Of a DNA stretch of 64,000 nucleotides, positions 9,049 to 17,746 are shown piece by piece. The notes beneath the pieces are model-generated. The model was not told where the DNA came from, ran no database searches, and saw only the letters and a list, made by a program, of their open reading frames with translations. The first letter of the stretch is position 1; each line of letters starts with the position of its first letter. A program made the translations under genes and the position numbers. Location: assembly GCF_900112135.1 (NCBI RefSeq), contig NZ_FOLC01000002.1, positions 62,001 through 126,000 on the forward strand, read 5' to 3'. This stretch comes from Collimonas sp. OK412. Its GTDB lineage: Bacteria; Pseudomonadota; Gammaproteobacteria; Burkholderiales; Burkholderiaceae_D.

Positions 9049-10119
9049 ATGACAAGACACTCACTGGAGGATGCCACCATGGCTCGCCGTAATTTCCTGG
9101 CCCAGGGCAGCAGGCTGCTGACCGGCGGCCTGCTGCTCAGCGCCATGCCGATGGGTTCAGCCCTGGCGGCGACGGCTGGCTCCGTGCCGCTGATCATCGA
9201 CACCGACCCTGGCGCCGACGACGTGATCGCCTTGCTGCTGGCCTTGTCGGCCCGCGACAAGCTGGACGTGCGGGCGCTGACCACGGTCGCCGGCAACGTG
9301 CAGCTGAACACCACCTCGCGCAATGCGCGCATGGTGCGCGAATGGGCCAGCCGGCCGGATGTGCCGGTGTATGCCGGCTGCGACCGCCCGATGCTGAGGA
9401 CGCCGATCTATGCCGCCGAAGTGCATGGCGCGGAAGGCGTCACCGGCGTCAAGGTGTTCGAGCCGAAACAGCCGCTGGCCAAAGGCAATGCGGTGCAATA
9501 CCTGATCGATACGCTGCTGGCTGCGAAACCGCAAAGCATGACGATCGTGACGCTCGGGCCGCAAACCAACCTGGCCATGGCGCTGATCGAAAATCCCGGG
9601 ATCAGGCAGGGCGTCAAGGAAATCGTGATGATGGGCGGCGCCCATTTCAACGGCGGCAATATCACGCCGGCCGCGGAATTCAACGTGTTCGCCGATCCGC
9701 ACGCCAGCGACGCGGTGTTCAAGAGCGGCTTGCCGATCACCGTGATCCCGCTGGACGTGACGCACAAGATGCTGACCAGCCCGGAGCGCATAGACCGCCT
9801 GCGCAAGATCGGCAACCAGGCCGGCAAGATCGCCGCCGACATCCTCGACGCCTATGTCGAGCACGATATCAAGCAGTACGGTTTGCCGGGCGGCCCGGTG
9901 CATGACGCCACCACCATCGGCTACCTGCTGCGGCCGGAGCTGTTCAAGGGCCGAATGGCCAATGTCGAGGTCGATACCCGGGAAGGGCTGACGTTCGGCG
10001 CCACCGTGGTCGACTACTACCGTTCGACCAAGCGCCCCGAGAACGCACGCTGGATCACGGAAGGCGACACCCAGGGCTTTTTCGACCTGCTGACGCTGCA
10101 GCTGGCGAAACTGCCCTGA
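9049..10119 (+). CDS. Nucleoside hydrolase with probable Tat signal peptide
   Basis: A 356-residue inosine-uridine-preferring nucleoside hydrolase: the calcium/ribose-binding DTDPGADD (residues 51-58), MMGGAHFNGGNITPAAEFNVFADP and HDATTIGYLL are family hallmarks. These enzymes cleave the N-glycosidic bond of ribonucleosides. The N-terminus has ARRNFLAQGSRLLTGGLLLSAMPMGSALAA, a twin-arginine signal with an Ala-X-Ala site, so the enzyme is probably periplasmic. Two in-frame starts have plausible binding sites: 9049 (AAAGGA) and 9079 (GGAGG, 8 nt upstream); 9079 gives a more usual Tat N-region. The upstream neighbour ends 56 bp before. Confidence 0.9.
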   Translation: MTRHSLEDATMARRNFLAQGSRLLTGGLLLSAMPMGSALAATAGSVPLIIDTDPGADDVIALLLALSARDKLDVRALTTVAGNVQLNTTSRNARMVREWASRPDVPVYAGCDRPMLRTPIYAAEVHGAEGVTGVKVFEPKQPLAKGNAVQYLIDTLLAAKPQSMTIVTLGPQTNLAMALIENPGIRQGVKEIVMMGGAHFNGGNITPAAEFNVFADPHASDAVFKSGLPITVIPLDVTHKMLTSPERIDRLRKIGNQAGKIAADILDAYVEHDIKQYGLPGGPVHDATTIGYLLRPELFKGRMANVEVDTREGLTFGATVVDYYRSTKRPENARWITEGDTQGFFDLLTLQLAKLP

Positions 10120-10128
10120 CCAGGGGAT

Positions 10129-10200
10129 GCTGAAAAGGCAATGATTTTGCCAGCCAGGTAGCCCCTGAGGGGCGGCGCTGGTAAAATCATGTCTTTCAGC
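10129..10200. repeat. Long imperfect hairpin in the aroC leader
   Basis: Nested inverted repeats: GCTGAAA (10129-10135)/TTTCAGC (10194-10200), ATGATTTTGCCAGC (10141-10154)/GCTGGTAAAATCAT (10177-10190, one G-T pair), and an inner GCCCC/GGGGC (10161-10173). The structure ends 20 nt before the aroC ATG. It has no T run, so it is not a classical terminator. Confidence 0.7.
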
Positions 10201-10220
10201 CTCCTTTTATCTGGATCATC

Positions 10221-11312
10221 ATGCCCGGCAATACCTTCGGCAGTCTGTTTAGCGTCACCAATTTCGGCGAATCCCACGGCCCGGCCATCGGCTGCGTGGT
10301 GGATGGCTGCCCGCCTGGCCTGGAACTGTCCGAAGCCGATATCCAGCCTGACCTGGACCGCCGCAAGCCCGGCACTTCGCGCCACGTGACGCAGCGCCAG
10401 GAGCCGGACACGGTAGAGATCCTGTCCGGCGTCTACGAAGGCAAGACCACCGGCACTCCGATCATGCTGCTGATCCGCAACCAGGACCAGCGCAGCAAGG
10501 ATTACGGCAATATCGTCGATACCTTCCGTCCCGGCCACGCCGACTTCACCTACTGGCAGAAATACGGCATCCGCGATCCGCGCGGCGGCGGCCGGTCGTC
10601 GGCGCGCCTGACGGCGCCCATGGTCGGCGCCGCGGCCATCGCCAAAAAATGGCTGCTGCAGCAGTATGGGACTACCTTCAAGGGCTGCATGAGCCAGCTG
10701 GGTGAAATCCCGGTCGCTTTTGAGTCCTGGGACCATGTCCCCAACAACCCGTTTTTTGCCGCCAACGTCAGCCAGATCGCCGAACTTGAGGCGTACATGG
10801 ACGCCTTGCGCAAGGATGGCGATTCCTGCGGCGCGCGCATCGATATCGTCGCTTCCAAGGTGCCGGTCGGCCTGGGCGAGCCTTTGTACGACAAGCTGGA
10901 CGCCGAAATCGGCTACGCCATGATGGGCATCAACGCCGTCAAGGGCGTGGAAATCGGCGCCGGCTTTGCCTCGGTGGCGCAACGGGGATCGCAGCACGGC
11001 GATGAAATCACCCGCCACGGCTTCCTGACCAACAACGCCGGCGGCATCCTGGGCGGCATTTCCAGCGGCCAGGACATCACCGTGTCGATCGCCATCAAGC
11101 CGACCTCCAGCATCCGCACCCCGCGCCAGTCGATCGACAAGCAGGGCAATCCGGCCACGGTCGAAACCTTCGGCCGCCACGATCCTTGCGTCGGCATCCG
11201 CGCCACGCCCATCGCCGAGGCGATGCTGGCCCTGGTGCTGATGGACCATGCCTTGCGCCACCGCGCCCAGTGCGGCGACGTACAGGTTGCGCCGCTGGTC
11301 GATTCCAGGTAA
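10221..11312 (+). CDS. aroC: Chorismate synthase
   Basis: A 363-residue protein, the standard length for AroC, which converts EPSP to chorismate using reduced FMN as the last step of the shikimate pathway. Signatures include [19 protein letters not shown] (about residues 14-32), [31 protein letters not shown] and [21 protein letters not shown]. The ATG at 10221 follows a large hairpin. A GC-rich hairpin after the stop may terminate it. No other shikimate genes are nearby. Confidence 0.97.
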   Translation: MPGNTFGSLFSVTNFGESHGPAIGCVVDGCPPGLELSEADIQPDLDRRKPGTSRHVTQRQEPDTVEILSGVYEGKTTGTPIMLLIRNQDQRSKDYGNIVDTFRPGHADFTYWQKYGIRDPRGGGRSSARLTAPMVGAAAIAKKWLLQQYGTTFKGCMSQLGEIPVAFESWDHVPNNPFFAANVSQIAELEAYMDALRKDGDSCGARIDIVASKVPVGLGEPLYDKLDAEIGYAMMGINAVKGVEIGAGFASVAQRGSQHGDEITRHGFLTNNAGGILGGISSGQDITVSIAIKPTSSIRTPRQSIDKQGNPATVETFGRHDPCVGIRATPIAEAMLALVLMDHALRHRAQCGDVQVAPLVDSR

Positions 11313-11323
11313 TCCGGCAGCGC

Positions 11324-11349
11324 GCCGCCGTGTTGCGGCGGCGGCTTTT
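11324..11349 (+). terminator. Possible terminator after aroC
   Basis: GC-only stem GCCGCCG (11324-11330) facing CGGCGGC (11339-11345, alternative register 11336-11342), followed by TTTT. The T tract is short. Confidence 0.5.
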
Positions 11350-11506
11350 CTTCCCTCTTTTTCTGTAATCCTGTGGCAGATTTTGCCGGCGGGATGGCTA
11401 TTCTTGCGCGGCTGGCGTAGATTTAAGTTACGCTAACAACCTGTCGGACTTAGGATGATCGGCGCTAGCGTGCCAAAACGGAACCAGACCGCGGAGAGGG
11501 GACATC

Positions 11507-12091
11507 ATGATCGATACACTATCTAGCGCTGCGCTTGCCGGCGGCTTGTCCTGGGCCAGCGGCCTCCGCCTGTACATGGCGCTGTTCATCGCCGGCTGGT
11601 TCGGCCGCATGGGCTGGATCGACCTGCCGCAGGCGCTGCAAGTACTGGAATCGCCATGGGTGATCGGCGTGACCGGCCTGCTGGGCGCCATCGAGTTCCT
11701 GGTCGACAAGATTCCCGGCCTCGATTCGGTCTGGGACGCGGTCCACACCTTCATCCGGATTCCGGCCGGCGCCATCCTGGCGGTGGCCGCCATGGGCCAC
11801 ATGGACCCGGCCTGGACCACGATAGCGGCGCTGATCGGCGGCACGTTTGCACTGGGCGCCCATGCCACCAAGGCCGGCAGCCGGGCCATGATCAACACCA
11901 CGCCGGAACCGCTGAGCAACTGGACCGCCTCGTTTGCCGAAGACGCGACCGTGATGGGCGGCCTGTGGGCAGCGTTTTTCCATCCCTGGCTGCTGTTTGC
12001 CTTCCTGTTCCTGTTTTTCCTGTTTGCGATCTGGCTGCTGCCTAAATTGTGGCGCGGCCTGCGTTGGGTTTTCCAAAGGCTTGCTACATAA
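11507..12091 (+). CDS. DUF4126 family membrane protein
   Basis: A 194-residue integral membrane protein with about four to five hydrophobic segments. LSWASGLRLYMALFIAGWFGRMG near the N-terminus, VDKIPGLDSVWDAVHTFIRIPAGAILA in the middle and GTFALGAHATKAGSRAMINTTPEPLSNW match DUF4126. The function is unknown. The ATG at 11507 follows a GGAGAGGGG-type purine stretch. The stop codon TAA at 12089-12091 touches the left arm of a large palindromic element, so the gene end and the element share a base. Confidence 0.85.
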   Translation: MIDTLSSAALAGGLSWASGLRLYMALFIAGWFGRMGWIDLPQALQVLESPWVIGVTGLLGAIEFLVDKIPGLDSVWDAVHTFIRIPAGAILAVAAMGHMDPAWTTIAALIGGTFALGAHATKAGSRAMINTTPEPLSNWTASFAEDATVMGGLWAAFFHPWLLFAFLFLFFLFAIWLLPKLWRGLRWVFQRLAT

Positions 12092-12327
12092 TCCTGGATC
12101 CGGTAGTTGACCGCTCACTGATATCTGACAAGTTTTACGTATTGTGACTTTCTTTTTTTTAATGACGCTCATTTTTTTGTGAGAGCGCTACGGGTGCGAT
12201 TGCACACTTTTCCGGCTCTCTGCCGTCGTTGCTCCTCCTAGTGGAATGGAGTACACGTCGTCGTCGCGCCTAGCCAGAGAGCCGGAAAAATGCACACTCG
12301 CACCCGTTCAACTACCGGATCCAGGAT
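12091..12327. repeat. Large palindromic spacer element A (MITE-like)
   Basis: Outer arms are a 20-bp perfect inverted repeat, ATCCTGGATCCGGTAGTTGA (12091-12110) and its complement (12308-12327). On the right side the arm runs straight into TCGCACCCGT (12298-12307), whose partner ACGGGTGCGA (12190-12199) is separated from the left arm by a 79-nt AT-rich segment. A further 14-bp pair TTTTCCGGCTCTCT (12208-12221) / AGAGAGCCGGAAAA (12276-12289) closes on a core with CGTCGTTGC-TCCTC (12224-12237) and CGCCTAGCC (12267-12275). The element fills the gap between two co-directional genes. Confidence 0.75.
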
Positions 12328-14830
12328 GATATTTTTGCAGTCCCTACGCATGACCCGCCGCGACTGGCGCGCGGGTGAATTACGTTTCTTGCTGATAGCA
12401 CTGATCGTGGCCGTCGCCTCCTTGTCGGCAGTCGGCTTTTTTGTAGACAGGATGCGCGCCGGCCTGAGCCGCGATGCGCACCAGCTGCTGGGCGCCGACC
12501 TGCTGATATCCGGTGACCAGCGCATCAGCCCCGGCTGGCGCAGCGAGGCGCAACGGCGCCGGCTGACCCTGGCCGACACGGTGGTATTTCCCAGCATGGC
12601 CATTGCCGACGAGGGCGACAGCGCCCGGTCGCAGCTGGCTTCGCTCAAAGCCGTCAGCGCCGGCTACCCGCTGCGCGGCAGCCTGGTGGTCGCCGACAAG
12701 CTGGGCGGGACCGATACAGTTACCCGGCAGGTTCCCGCCGCAGGCACGGTATGGCTGGACGCCAACATGCTGAGCGCGCTCAACCTGGCGGTGGGCGATC
12801 CGCTCAAGCTGGGCGACCGTACATTCAAGATAGCCAAGGTGCTGGTGGTCGAACCCGACCGCGGCAGCGGCTTCATCAATTTTGCGCCGCGCGTGATGCT
12901 GTCCATGGCCGACCTGGCTTCCACCAACCTGGTGCAGGACGGTTCGCGCGTGACCTACCGCCTGCTGCTGGCCGGCGCGCCGCAGCAGGTGCAGGATTTC
13001 CAGCAATGGGTGGAAAGCGACATCAGCCGCGAAAACCTCAAGGGCGTGCGTATCGAGGGCCTGGAAAACGGCCGTCCTGAAATGCGCGCGACGCTCGATC
13101 GCGGCCAGCAGTTCCTGTCGCTGGTCGGTTTGCTGTCGGCCCTGCTGGCGGCGGTAGCGGTGGCGATGGCGGCGCGCCGCTTCATGCTGCGCCACCTGGA
13201 CGCCTGCGCTATGCTGCGTTGCCTGGGTTTGACGCAGAACCAGGTAACGCAGCTGTATTTGCTGGAATTCCTGCTGGTCGGGCTGGCCGGCAGCCTGGTC
13301 GGCGTCGCGCTGGGTTTCGGCGCGCATTTCATGCTGCTGGATTTGCTGGGCACGTTTGTCGCCAGCGACTTGCCGCCCGCCAGCGTGTTGCCTGCGGCAC
13401 AGGGCCTGGTCACCGGCTTGCTGCTGCTGGTCGGGTTTGCCTTGCCGCCTATCCTGCAACTGCGCAACGTGCCGCACAACCGCGTGATCCGGCGCGAGCA
13501 GGATGCGCCGCAAGCGCTGGTGCTGGCGACTTACCTGCTCGGCACGCTGACATTTGTCGGCTTGCTGCTGTGGCAGGCCGGCGATATCAAGCTGGGCCTG
13601 CTGACGGCGCTCGGATTCTTGGGCGGCTTCGGCTTGTTCGCCTTGCTCGGCTGGCTGGCGTTGAAAGGTTCGCGCCATGTGCGCGGCCTGTCGCGTCATC
13701 CGAGCTGGCGTTTTGCGCTGACCGCGCTGCAGCGGCGGCCGGTGGCCACCGTGGTCCAGATTGTCGCCTTGTCGCTGGGGCTGATGGCCTTGCTGCTGCT
13801 GACGGTGATCCGCGGCGACCTGGTCGGCGCCTGGCGCCAGGCCACGCCGGCGGACGCGCCCAACCGCTTTGTGATCAATATCCAGGACGACCAGCGCGCC
13901 GATATCACGCAACGCCTGCAAGCGGCCGGCATCGCCCAGCCGCAGCTGTTCCCGATGATCCGCGGCCGCCTGACCCAGGTCAACGGCAAGCCGATCACCG
14001 CTGACACCTATCCCGACGACCGCGCCAAGCGGCTGGTCGACCGTGAGTTCAACCTGTCCACCATGAACCAGGTGCCGGCGCAGAACACGGTGACCGCCGG
14101 CCGCTGGTTCGACGATAGCCGGCCCGAGGCATCGGTTGAGGAGGGCCTGGCCAAGACCTTGAACCTGAAGCTGGGCGACAAGCTGCAATTCGACATCGCC
14201 GGCCAGCTGGTGACCGCGCCGGTTACCAGCCTGCGCAAGCTGGAATGGGGCTCGATGCGCGTGAACTTCTTTGTCATCCTCAACCCCAAGCTGATGACCG
14301 AGATGCCGCAAACCTGGATCACCGCTTTCAATCTGCCGGATGCGCATATCAATTTCGGCAACCAGCTGACGCGCGATTTTCCCAACCTGACGGTGGTCGA
14401 TATCGGCAGCGTGATCAAGCAGATCCAGGGCGTGATCGACCAGGTGGTGGCGGCGGTCGAGTTCCTTTTCCTGTTTACCCTGCTGTCTGGCGCGCTGGTG
14501 CTGTACGCGGCCCTGGTCGGCTCGCAAGACGAGCGCACCCGCGAAGCCGGCCTGCTGCGTGCGCTGGGCGCAACCCGCAAGCAGCTGTCGCAATCGCAAT
14601 GGATCGAGTTTGCCCTGATCGGCAGCCTGGCCGGCTTCCTGGCGGCCAGCGGCGCCGCGGCAACCGGCTGGGCGCTGGCGCATTACGTATTCAGCTTTAC
14701 CTGGACCTTCAGCCCGCTGGTGTGGCTGGCGGGGATGGCGATCGGCGCCGCCTGCACGTTTGCCGGCGGCTGGGTCGGCCTGCGCCATGTATTGAACCAG
14801 CCGCCCCTGCAAACCCTGCGCGAAGCCTGA
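12326..14830 (+). CDS. FtsX-type ABC transporter permease (YbbP-like)
   Basis: About 834 residues with the YbbP/LolC-like layout: one N-terminal membrane helix, a large periplasmic region, FtsX domain (about 255-390), a second block of helices and periplasmic region, and a C-terminal FtsX domain (about 705-830) with SQDERTREAGLLRALGATRKQLSQSQW. YbbP normally pairs with the ATPase YbbA; no ATPase gene is adjacent. The N-terminus SLRMTRRDWRAGELRFLLIAL is typical. I chose the ATG at 12326 (MIFLQSLRMTRRDW) because the earlier in-frame ATG at 12290 lies inside the palindromic element and adds residues unlike the family. The start codon overlaps the right arm. Confidence 0.85.
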   Translation: MIFLQSLRMTRRDWRAGELRFLLIALIVAVASLSAVGFFVDRMRAGLSRDAHQLLGADLLISGDQRISPGWRSEAQRRRLTLADTVVFPSMAIADEGDSARSQLASLKAVSAGYPLRGSLVVADKLGGTDTVTRQVPAAGTVWLDANMLSALNLAVGDPLKLGDRTFKIAKVLVVEPDRGSGFINFAPRVMLSMADLASTNLVQDGSRVTYRLLLAGAPQQVQDFQQWVESDISRENLKGVRIEGLENGRPEMRATLDRGQQFLSLVGLLSALLAAVAVAMAARRFMLRHLDACAMLRCLGLTQNQVTQLYLLEFLLVGLAGSLVGVALGFGAHFMLLDLLGTFVASDLPPASVLPAAQGLVTGLLLLVGFALPPILQLRNVPHNRVIRREQDAPQALVLATYLLGTLTFVGLLLWQAGDIKLGLLTALGFLGGFGLFALLGWLALKGSRHVRGLSRHPSWRFALTALQRRPVATVVQIVALSLGLMALLLLTVIRGDLVGAWRQATPADAPNRFVINIQDDQRADITQRLQAAGIAQPQLFPMIRGRLTQVNGKPITADTYPDDRAKRLVDREFNLSTMNQVPAQNTVTAGRWFDDSRPEASVEEGLAKTLNLKLGDKLQFDIAGQLVTAPVTSLRKLEWGSMRVNFFVILNPKLMTEMPQTWITAFNLPDAHINFGNQLTRDFPNLTVVDIGSVIKQIQGVIDQVVAAVEFLFLFTLLSGALVLYAALVGSQDERTREAGLLRALGATRKQLSQSQWIEFALIGSLAGFLAASGAAATGWALAHYVFSFTWTFSPLVWLAGMAIGAACTFAGGWVGLRHVLNQPPLQTLREA

Positions 14831-14903
14831 CGCCCCGCGCGGCGGGGGCACTGAGTTACGTCAATTAGAGGATAATGCCAGCTTACGCTAACACTATCTC
14901 CCC

Positions 14904-15353
14904 ATGACTACAGAACACACTACTTCCGCCAGCGAGCCGGGGGACCAGGAACAAGCCAGTCTCTACGACATGATAGGCGGCGCCGGCAAGCTGCGCGAGT
15001 TGGTCGACCGCTTCTACGACTTGATGGACCTGGAGCCGCAGTTCGCCGTGATCCGGGCCTTGCATCCGACCACGCTCGACGGTTCGCGCGACAAGTTCTA
15101 CTGGTTCCTGAGCGGCTGGAGCGGTGGCCCCGACCTGTACATAGAACGCTTCGGCCATCCGCGCCTGCGCGCGCGCCACCTGCCGTATGCGATCGCGACG
15201 CCGGAACGCGACCAGTGGCTGCGCTGCATGGCGCTGGCGATGCAGGATGTCGGCATGGAGGAAAGGCTGCAGGAGCATTTGCTGACGTCCTTCTTCCAGA
15301 CTGCCGACTGGATGCGCAACAAGGCAGATAATCAAGCCGAGAGTCAGCCGTGA
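14904..15353 (+). CDS. Group 2 truncated haemoglobin
   Basis: A 149-residue truncated globin of group II (trHbO). SLYDMIGGAGKLRELVDRFYDLM carries the B10 Tyr, SGWSGGPDLYIERFGHPRLRARHLPYAI includes the proximal F8 His, and DQWLRCMALAMQD holds the group-specific Trp at G8. Such proteins bind O2 and react with NO or peroxide. It lies between the permease and rmuC on the same strand, 73 bp after the former and 37 bp before the latter. The haem-uptake operon is 1.5 kb downstream on the other strand, but this proximity may be coincidental. Confidence 0.93.
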   Translation: MTTEHTTSASEPGDQEQASLYDMIGGAGKLRELVDRFYDLMDLEPQFAVIRALHPTTLDGSRDKFYWFLSGWSGGPDLYIERFGHPRLRARHLPYAIATPERDQWLRCMALAMQDVGMEERLQEHLLTSFFQTADWMRNKADNQAESQP

Positions 15354-15390
15354 TTTCAACGCAATCCATTTTTAGCCTATTGAAGAATAC

Positions 15391-16857
15391 ATGACATCAA
15401 CCGAACTGCTCATCCTGCTCGCCGTCGCCGCCGTTCTCATCGTGCTGCAGATTATTGCCATCGTCCGCGGCTCGCGCGGCGCCGATCCGGCGCAGCAGCT
15501 GGCGCAGCTGCAAAACGACCTGCAGCGCCACCAACAAGATATCGGCGAACGCCAGCAGCGCGAACTGCGCAGCGAGGTGCAGACCAGCGCCCAGGGCATG
15601 CGGCAGGAACTGGGCAGCAATTTCGGCCAGCTGCAGCAGACGCTGGCAGCGCAGATGACCAGCGTCGCCACCTTGCAAAACAACCAGATCGATGCCTTCG
15701 CCCAGCAACTGGTCAAGCTCAACGAAACCAACGCCCAGCAGCTCGACAGCATGCGGCTGGCGATGAACCAGCAGGCGCAGACCAATCGCGAGGAACAGGC
15801 GCAGTCGCTGAAACGTTTCGGCGATACGCTGAACCAGACGCTGGCGGCGCTGACCGAATCGAATGCGCAGCGCATGGCGGAAGTGCGCGCCACGCTGGAG
15901 GCCAAGATCAAGGATCTGCAAAACGACAATGGCTTGCGGCTGGAAGAAATGCGCAAGACCGTCGATGAAAAACTGCACGCAACGCTGGAGCAGCGCCTGG
16001 GCGAATCGTTCAAGATCGTGTCCGACCGCCTGGAAAAAGTCCATCAGGGCCTGGGCGAGATGCAGCAGCTGGCGATCGGCGTCGGCGACCTCAAGCGGGT
16101 GCTGACCAACGTCAAGACGCGCGGCACCTGGGGTGAAGTGCAGCTGGAAATGCTGTTGGAACAGGTGCTGACGCCGGAGCAATACGCAAAGAACGTGGAA
16201 ACCGTTCCCGGCAGCGGCGAACGGGTCGAGTTCGCCATCAAGCTGCCCGGCAACGACGATGGCGGCACGCCGGTGTGGATGCCGATCGACGCCAAGTTCC
16301 CGAAGGAACAATACGAGCGCCTGGCCGACGCTGCCGACCGCGCCGATGCCGAAGGCGTGGCGCAAGCCTCGCGCGAGCTGGAGCGGGCGGTGCGCGGCGA
16401 AGCCAAGACCATCGCCGAGAAATACCTGTCGCCGCCGCTGACCACCGATTTCGCCATCCTGTTCCTGCCGACCGAAGGCTTGTACGCCGAGGTCATGCGT
16501 CGTCCCGGCCTGGCCGACGAATTGCAGCGCGTGCACCGGATCAGCATCGCCGGCCCGTCAACCTTGTCGGCATTGCTGAACAGCTTGCAGATGGGATTCA
16601 GGACGCTGGCGCTGGAGAAACGCTCGTCGGAAGTATGGCAAGTGCTGGGGGCGGTCAAGACCGAATTCGGCAAGTTCGGCGACGTCCTGGCGGCCACCAA
16701 GCTGACCCTGGAACGGGCTGCCAAGAATATCGACCAGGCTGAAGTACGCAGCCGCCAGATGGCGCGCAAGCTGAAATCGGTGGAAGCCTTGCCGAGCGAC
16801 GCCGCGCAGCTGCTGCTGGGCAAGGACCCGGAACTGGCGCCGGACGAGGAAAGCTGA
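15391..16857 (+). CDS. rmuC: DNA recombination protein RmuC
   Basis: A 488-residue protein. An N-terminal membrane helix (about residues 4-24) is followed by a long coiled coil rich in Gln, Asn and Glu (about 30-190), then the nuclease-like RmuC domain (about 195-450) with VLTNVKTRGTWGEVQLEMLLEQVL, PIDAKFPKEQYERL and TDFAILFLPTEGLYAEV. RmuC limits inversion at short inverted repeats in E. coli, possibly as a nuclease for branched DNA. That is of interest given the long palindromes in this window. The stop is followed within 50 bp by the convergent end of hmuV. Confidence 0.94.
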   Translation: MTSTELLILLAVAAVLIVLQIIAIVRGSRGADPAQQLAQLQNDLQRHQQDIGERQQRELRSEVQTSAQGMRQELGSNFGQLQQTLAAQMTSVATLQNNQIDAFAQQLVKLNETNAQQLDSMRLAMNQQAQTNREEQAQSLKRFGDTLNQTLAALTESNAQRMAEVRATLEAKIKDLQNDNGLRLEEMRKTVDEKLHATLEQRLGESFKIVSDRLEKVHQGLGEMQQLAIGVGDLKRVLTNVKTRGTWGEVQLEMLLEQVLTPEQYAKNVETVPGSGERVEFAIKLPGNDDGGTPVWMPIDAKFPKEQYERLADAADRADAEGVAQASRELERAVRGEAKTIAEKYLSPPLTTDFAILFLPTEGLYAEVMRRPGLADELQRVHRISIAGPSTLSALLNSLQMGFRTLALEKRSSEVWQVLGAVKTEFGKFGDVLAATKLTLERAAKNIDQAEVRSRQMARKLKSVEALPSDAAQLLLGKDPELAPDEES

Positions 16858-16905
16858 AACAACATCGCCGGCGTCGATCTGTTGCCGGCCCGGTTGCGGG
16901 TGACG

Positions 16906-17721
16906 TCAAGCCGGCATCGCAAACGGCGGTTTGCCGCTTTGCCGGATCACCTCGACATCAATCCCCAGGCAAGCCTTGACCACATGCGGCGTCATGGTCA
17001 GCGCCGGCGTGTCTTGCACCAGCAAGGCGCCGTCCGCCAGCCAGGCCAGCTGGTCGGCATAACGCGCAGCCAGGTTGGGATCATGCATGATCGCCAGCAC
17101 GCCGAGATTCCATTCTTTCGCCAATTGCCGCAGGGTGCCAAGCAAATGGTGCTGGTGCGCCAGGTCCAGCGCTGCGGTCGGTTCGTCCAGCAACAGGTAG
17201 CGCGGGCTGGGCGGCATACCTTCGTCGCCATGTTGCGGCCGCAACTGCGCCAGCACCCGGGCGAACTGTACCCGCGCCAGTTCGCCGCCGGAGAGCGTGG
17301 TGACGTCGCGCTCCGCCAGCGCCGCGGCGCCGGCCAAAGCCAGTGCTTCCATCGCGATCAGACGATCGCCGAGGCTGTTGCCGTCGCCATGCGGATAGCG
17401 GCCCAGCAGGGCGATTTCCATGGCCGTGAACGGAAACGAAAACTGCACGCTTTGCGGCAGCACTGCGCGGGCAGTCGCCAGTTGCTGCGGCGTCATGCGC
17501 GCCAGCGGCACGCCGTCGAGCGCGATATCACCGGTCAGCAGGGCGTCGTTGTTTTGCAGCTTGCCGTGGAATTCGCCCGACATGGCTTTCAGCAAAGTGC
17601 TTTTGCCGGCGCCGTTACGGCCCAGCAGGGCGACGATTTCGCCCGGCCGGATATGCAGGCTGAGGTTGCGCAGGATGGTTTTGCTGCCGCGTCGCAGGGA
17701 CAGGTCGCTGGCGATTAACAT
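16906..17721 (-). CDS. hmuV: Haemin ABC transporter ATP-binding protein
   Basis: A 271-residue ABC ATPase, last gene of the haem operon. Walker A LLGRNGAGKST (about residues 32-42), Q-loop region VLPQSVQFSFPF, signature LSGGELARVQFARVL (about 143-157) and Walker B YLLLDEPTAALDL are intact. The length and the distal part GVLAIMHDPNLAARYADQLAWLADG match HmuV. It powers haem import through HmuU at the cytoplasmic face. The gap to hmuU is 25 bp. It converges with rmuC. Confidence 0.93.
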   Translation of the reverse strand: MLIASDLSLRRGSKTILRNLSLHIRPGEIVALLGRNGAGKSTLLKAMSGEFHGKLQNNDALLTGDIALDGVPLARMTPQQLATARAVLPQSVQFSFPFTAMEIALLGRYPHGDGNSLGDRLIAMEALALAGAAALAERDVTTLSGGELARVQFARVLAQLRPQHGDEGMPPSPRYLLLDEPTAALDLAHQHHLLGTLRQLAKEWNLGVLAIMHDPNLAARYADQLAWLADGALLVQDTPALTMTPHVVKACLGIDVEVIRQSGKPPFAMPA

Positions 17722-17746
17722 GATCGGATTCCAGGCAGGTTGGTTG

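Noticed and set aside
12380-14851. 823-residue open frame on the minus strand
   Set aside because: Antisense to the FtsX-type permease; composition (Gln/His/Arg-rich) is typical of shadow frames in high-GC genes and it has no recognisable domain.
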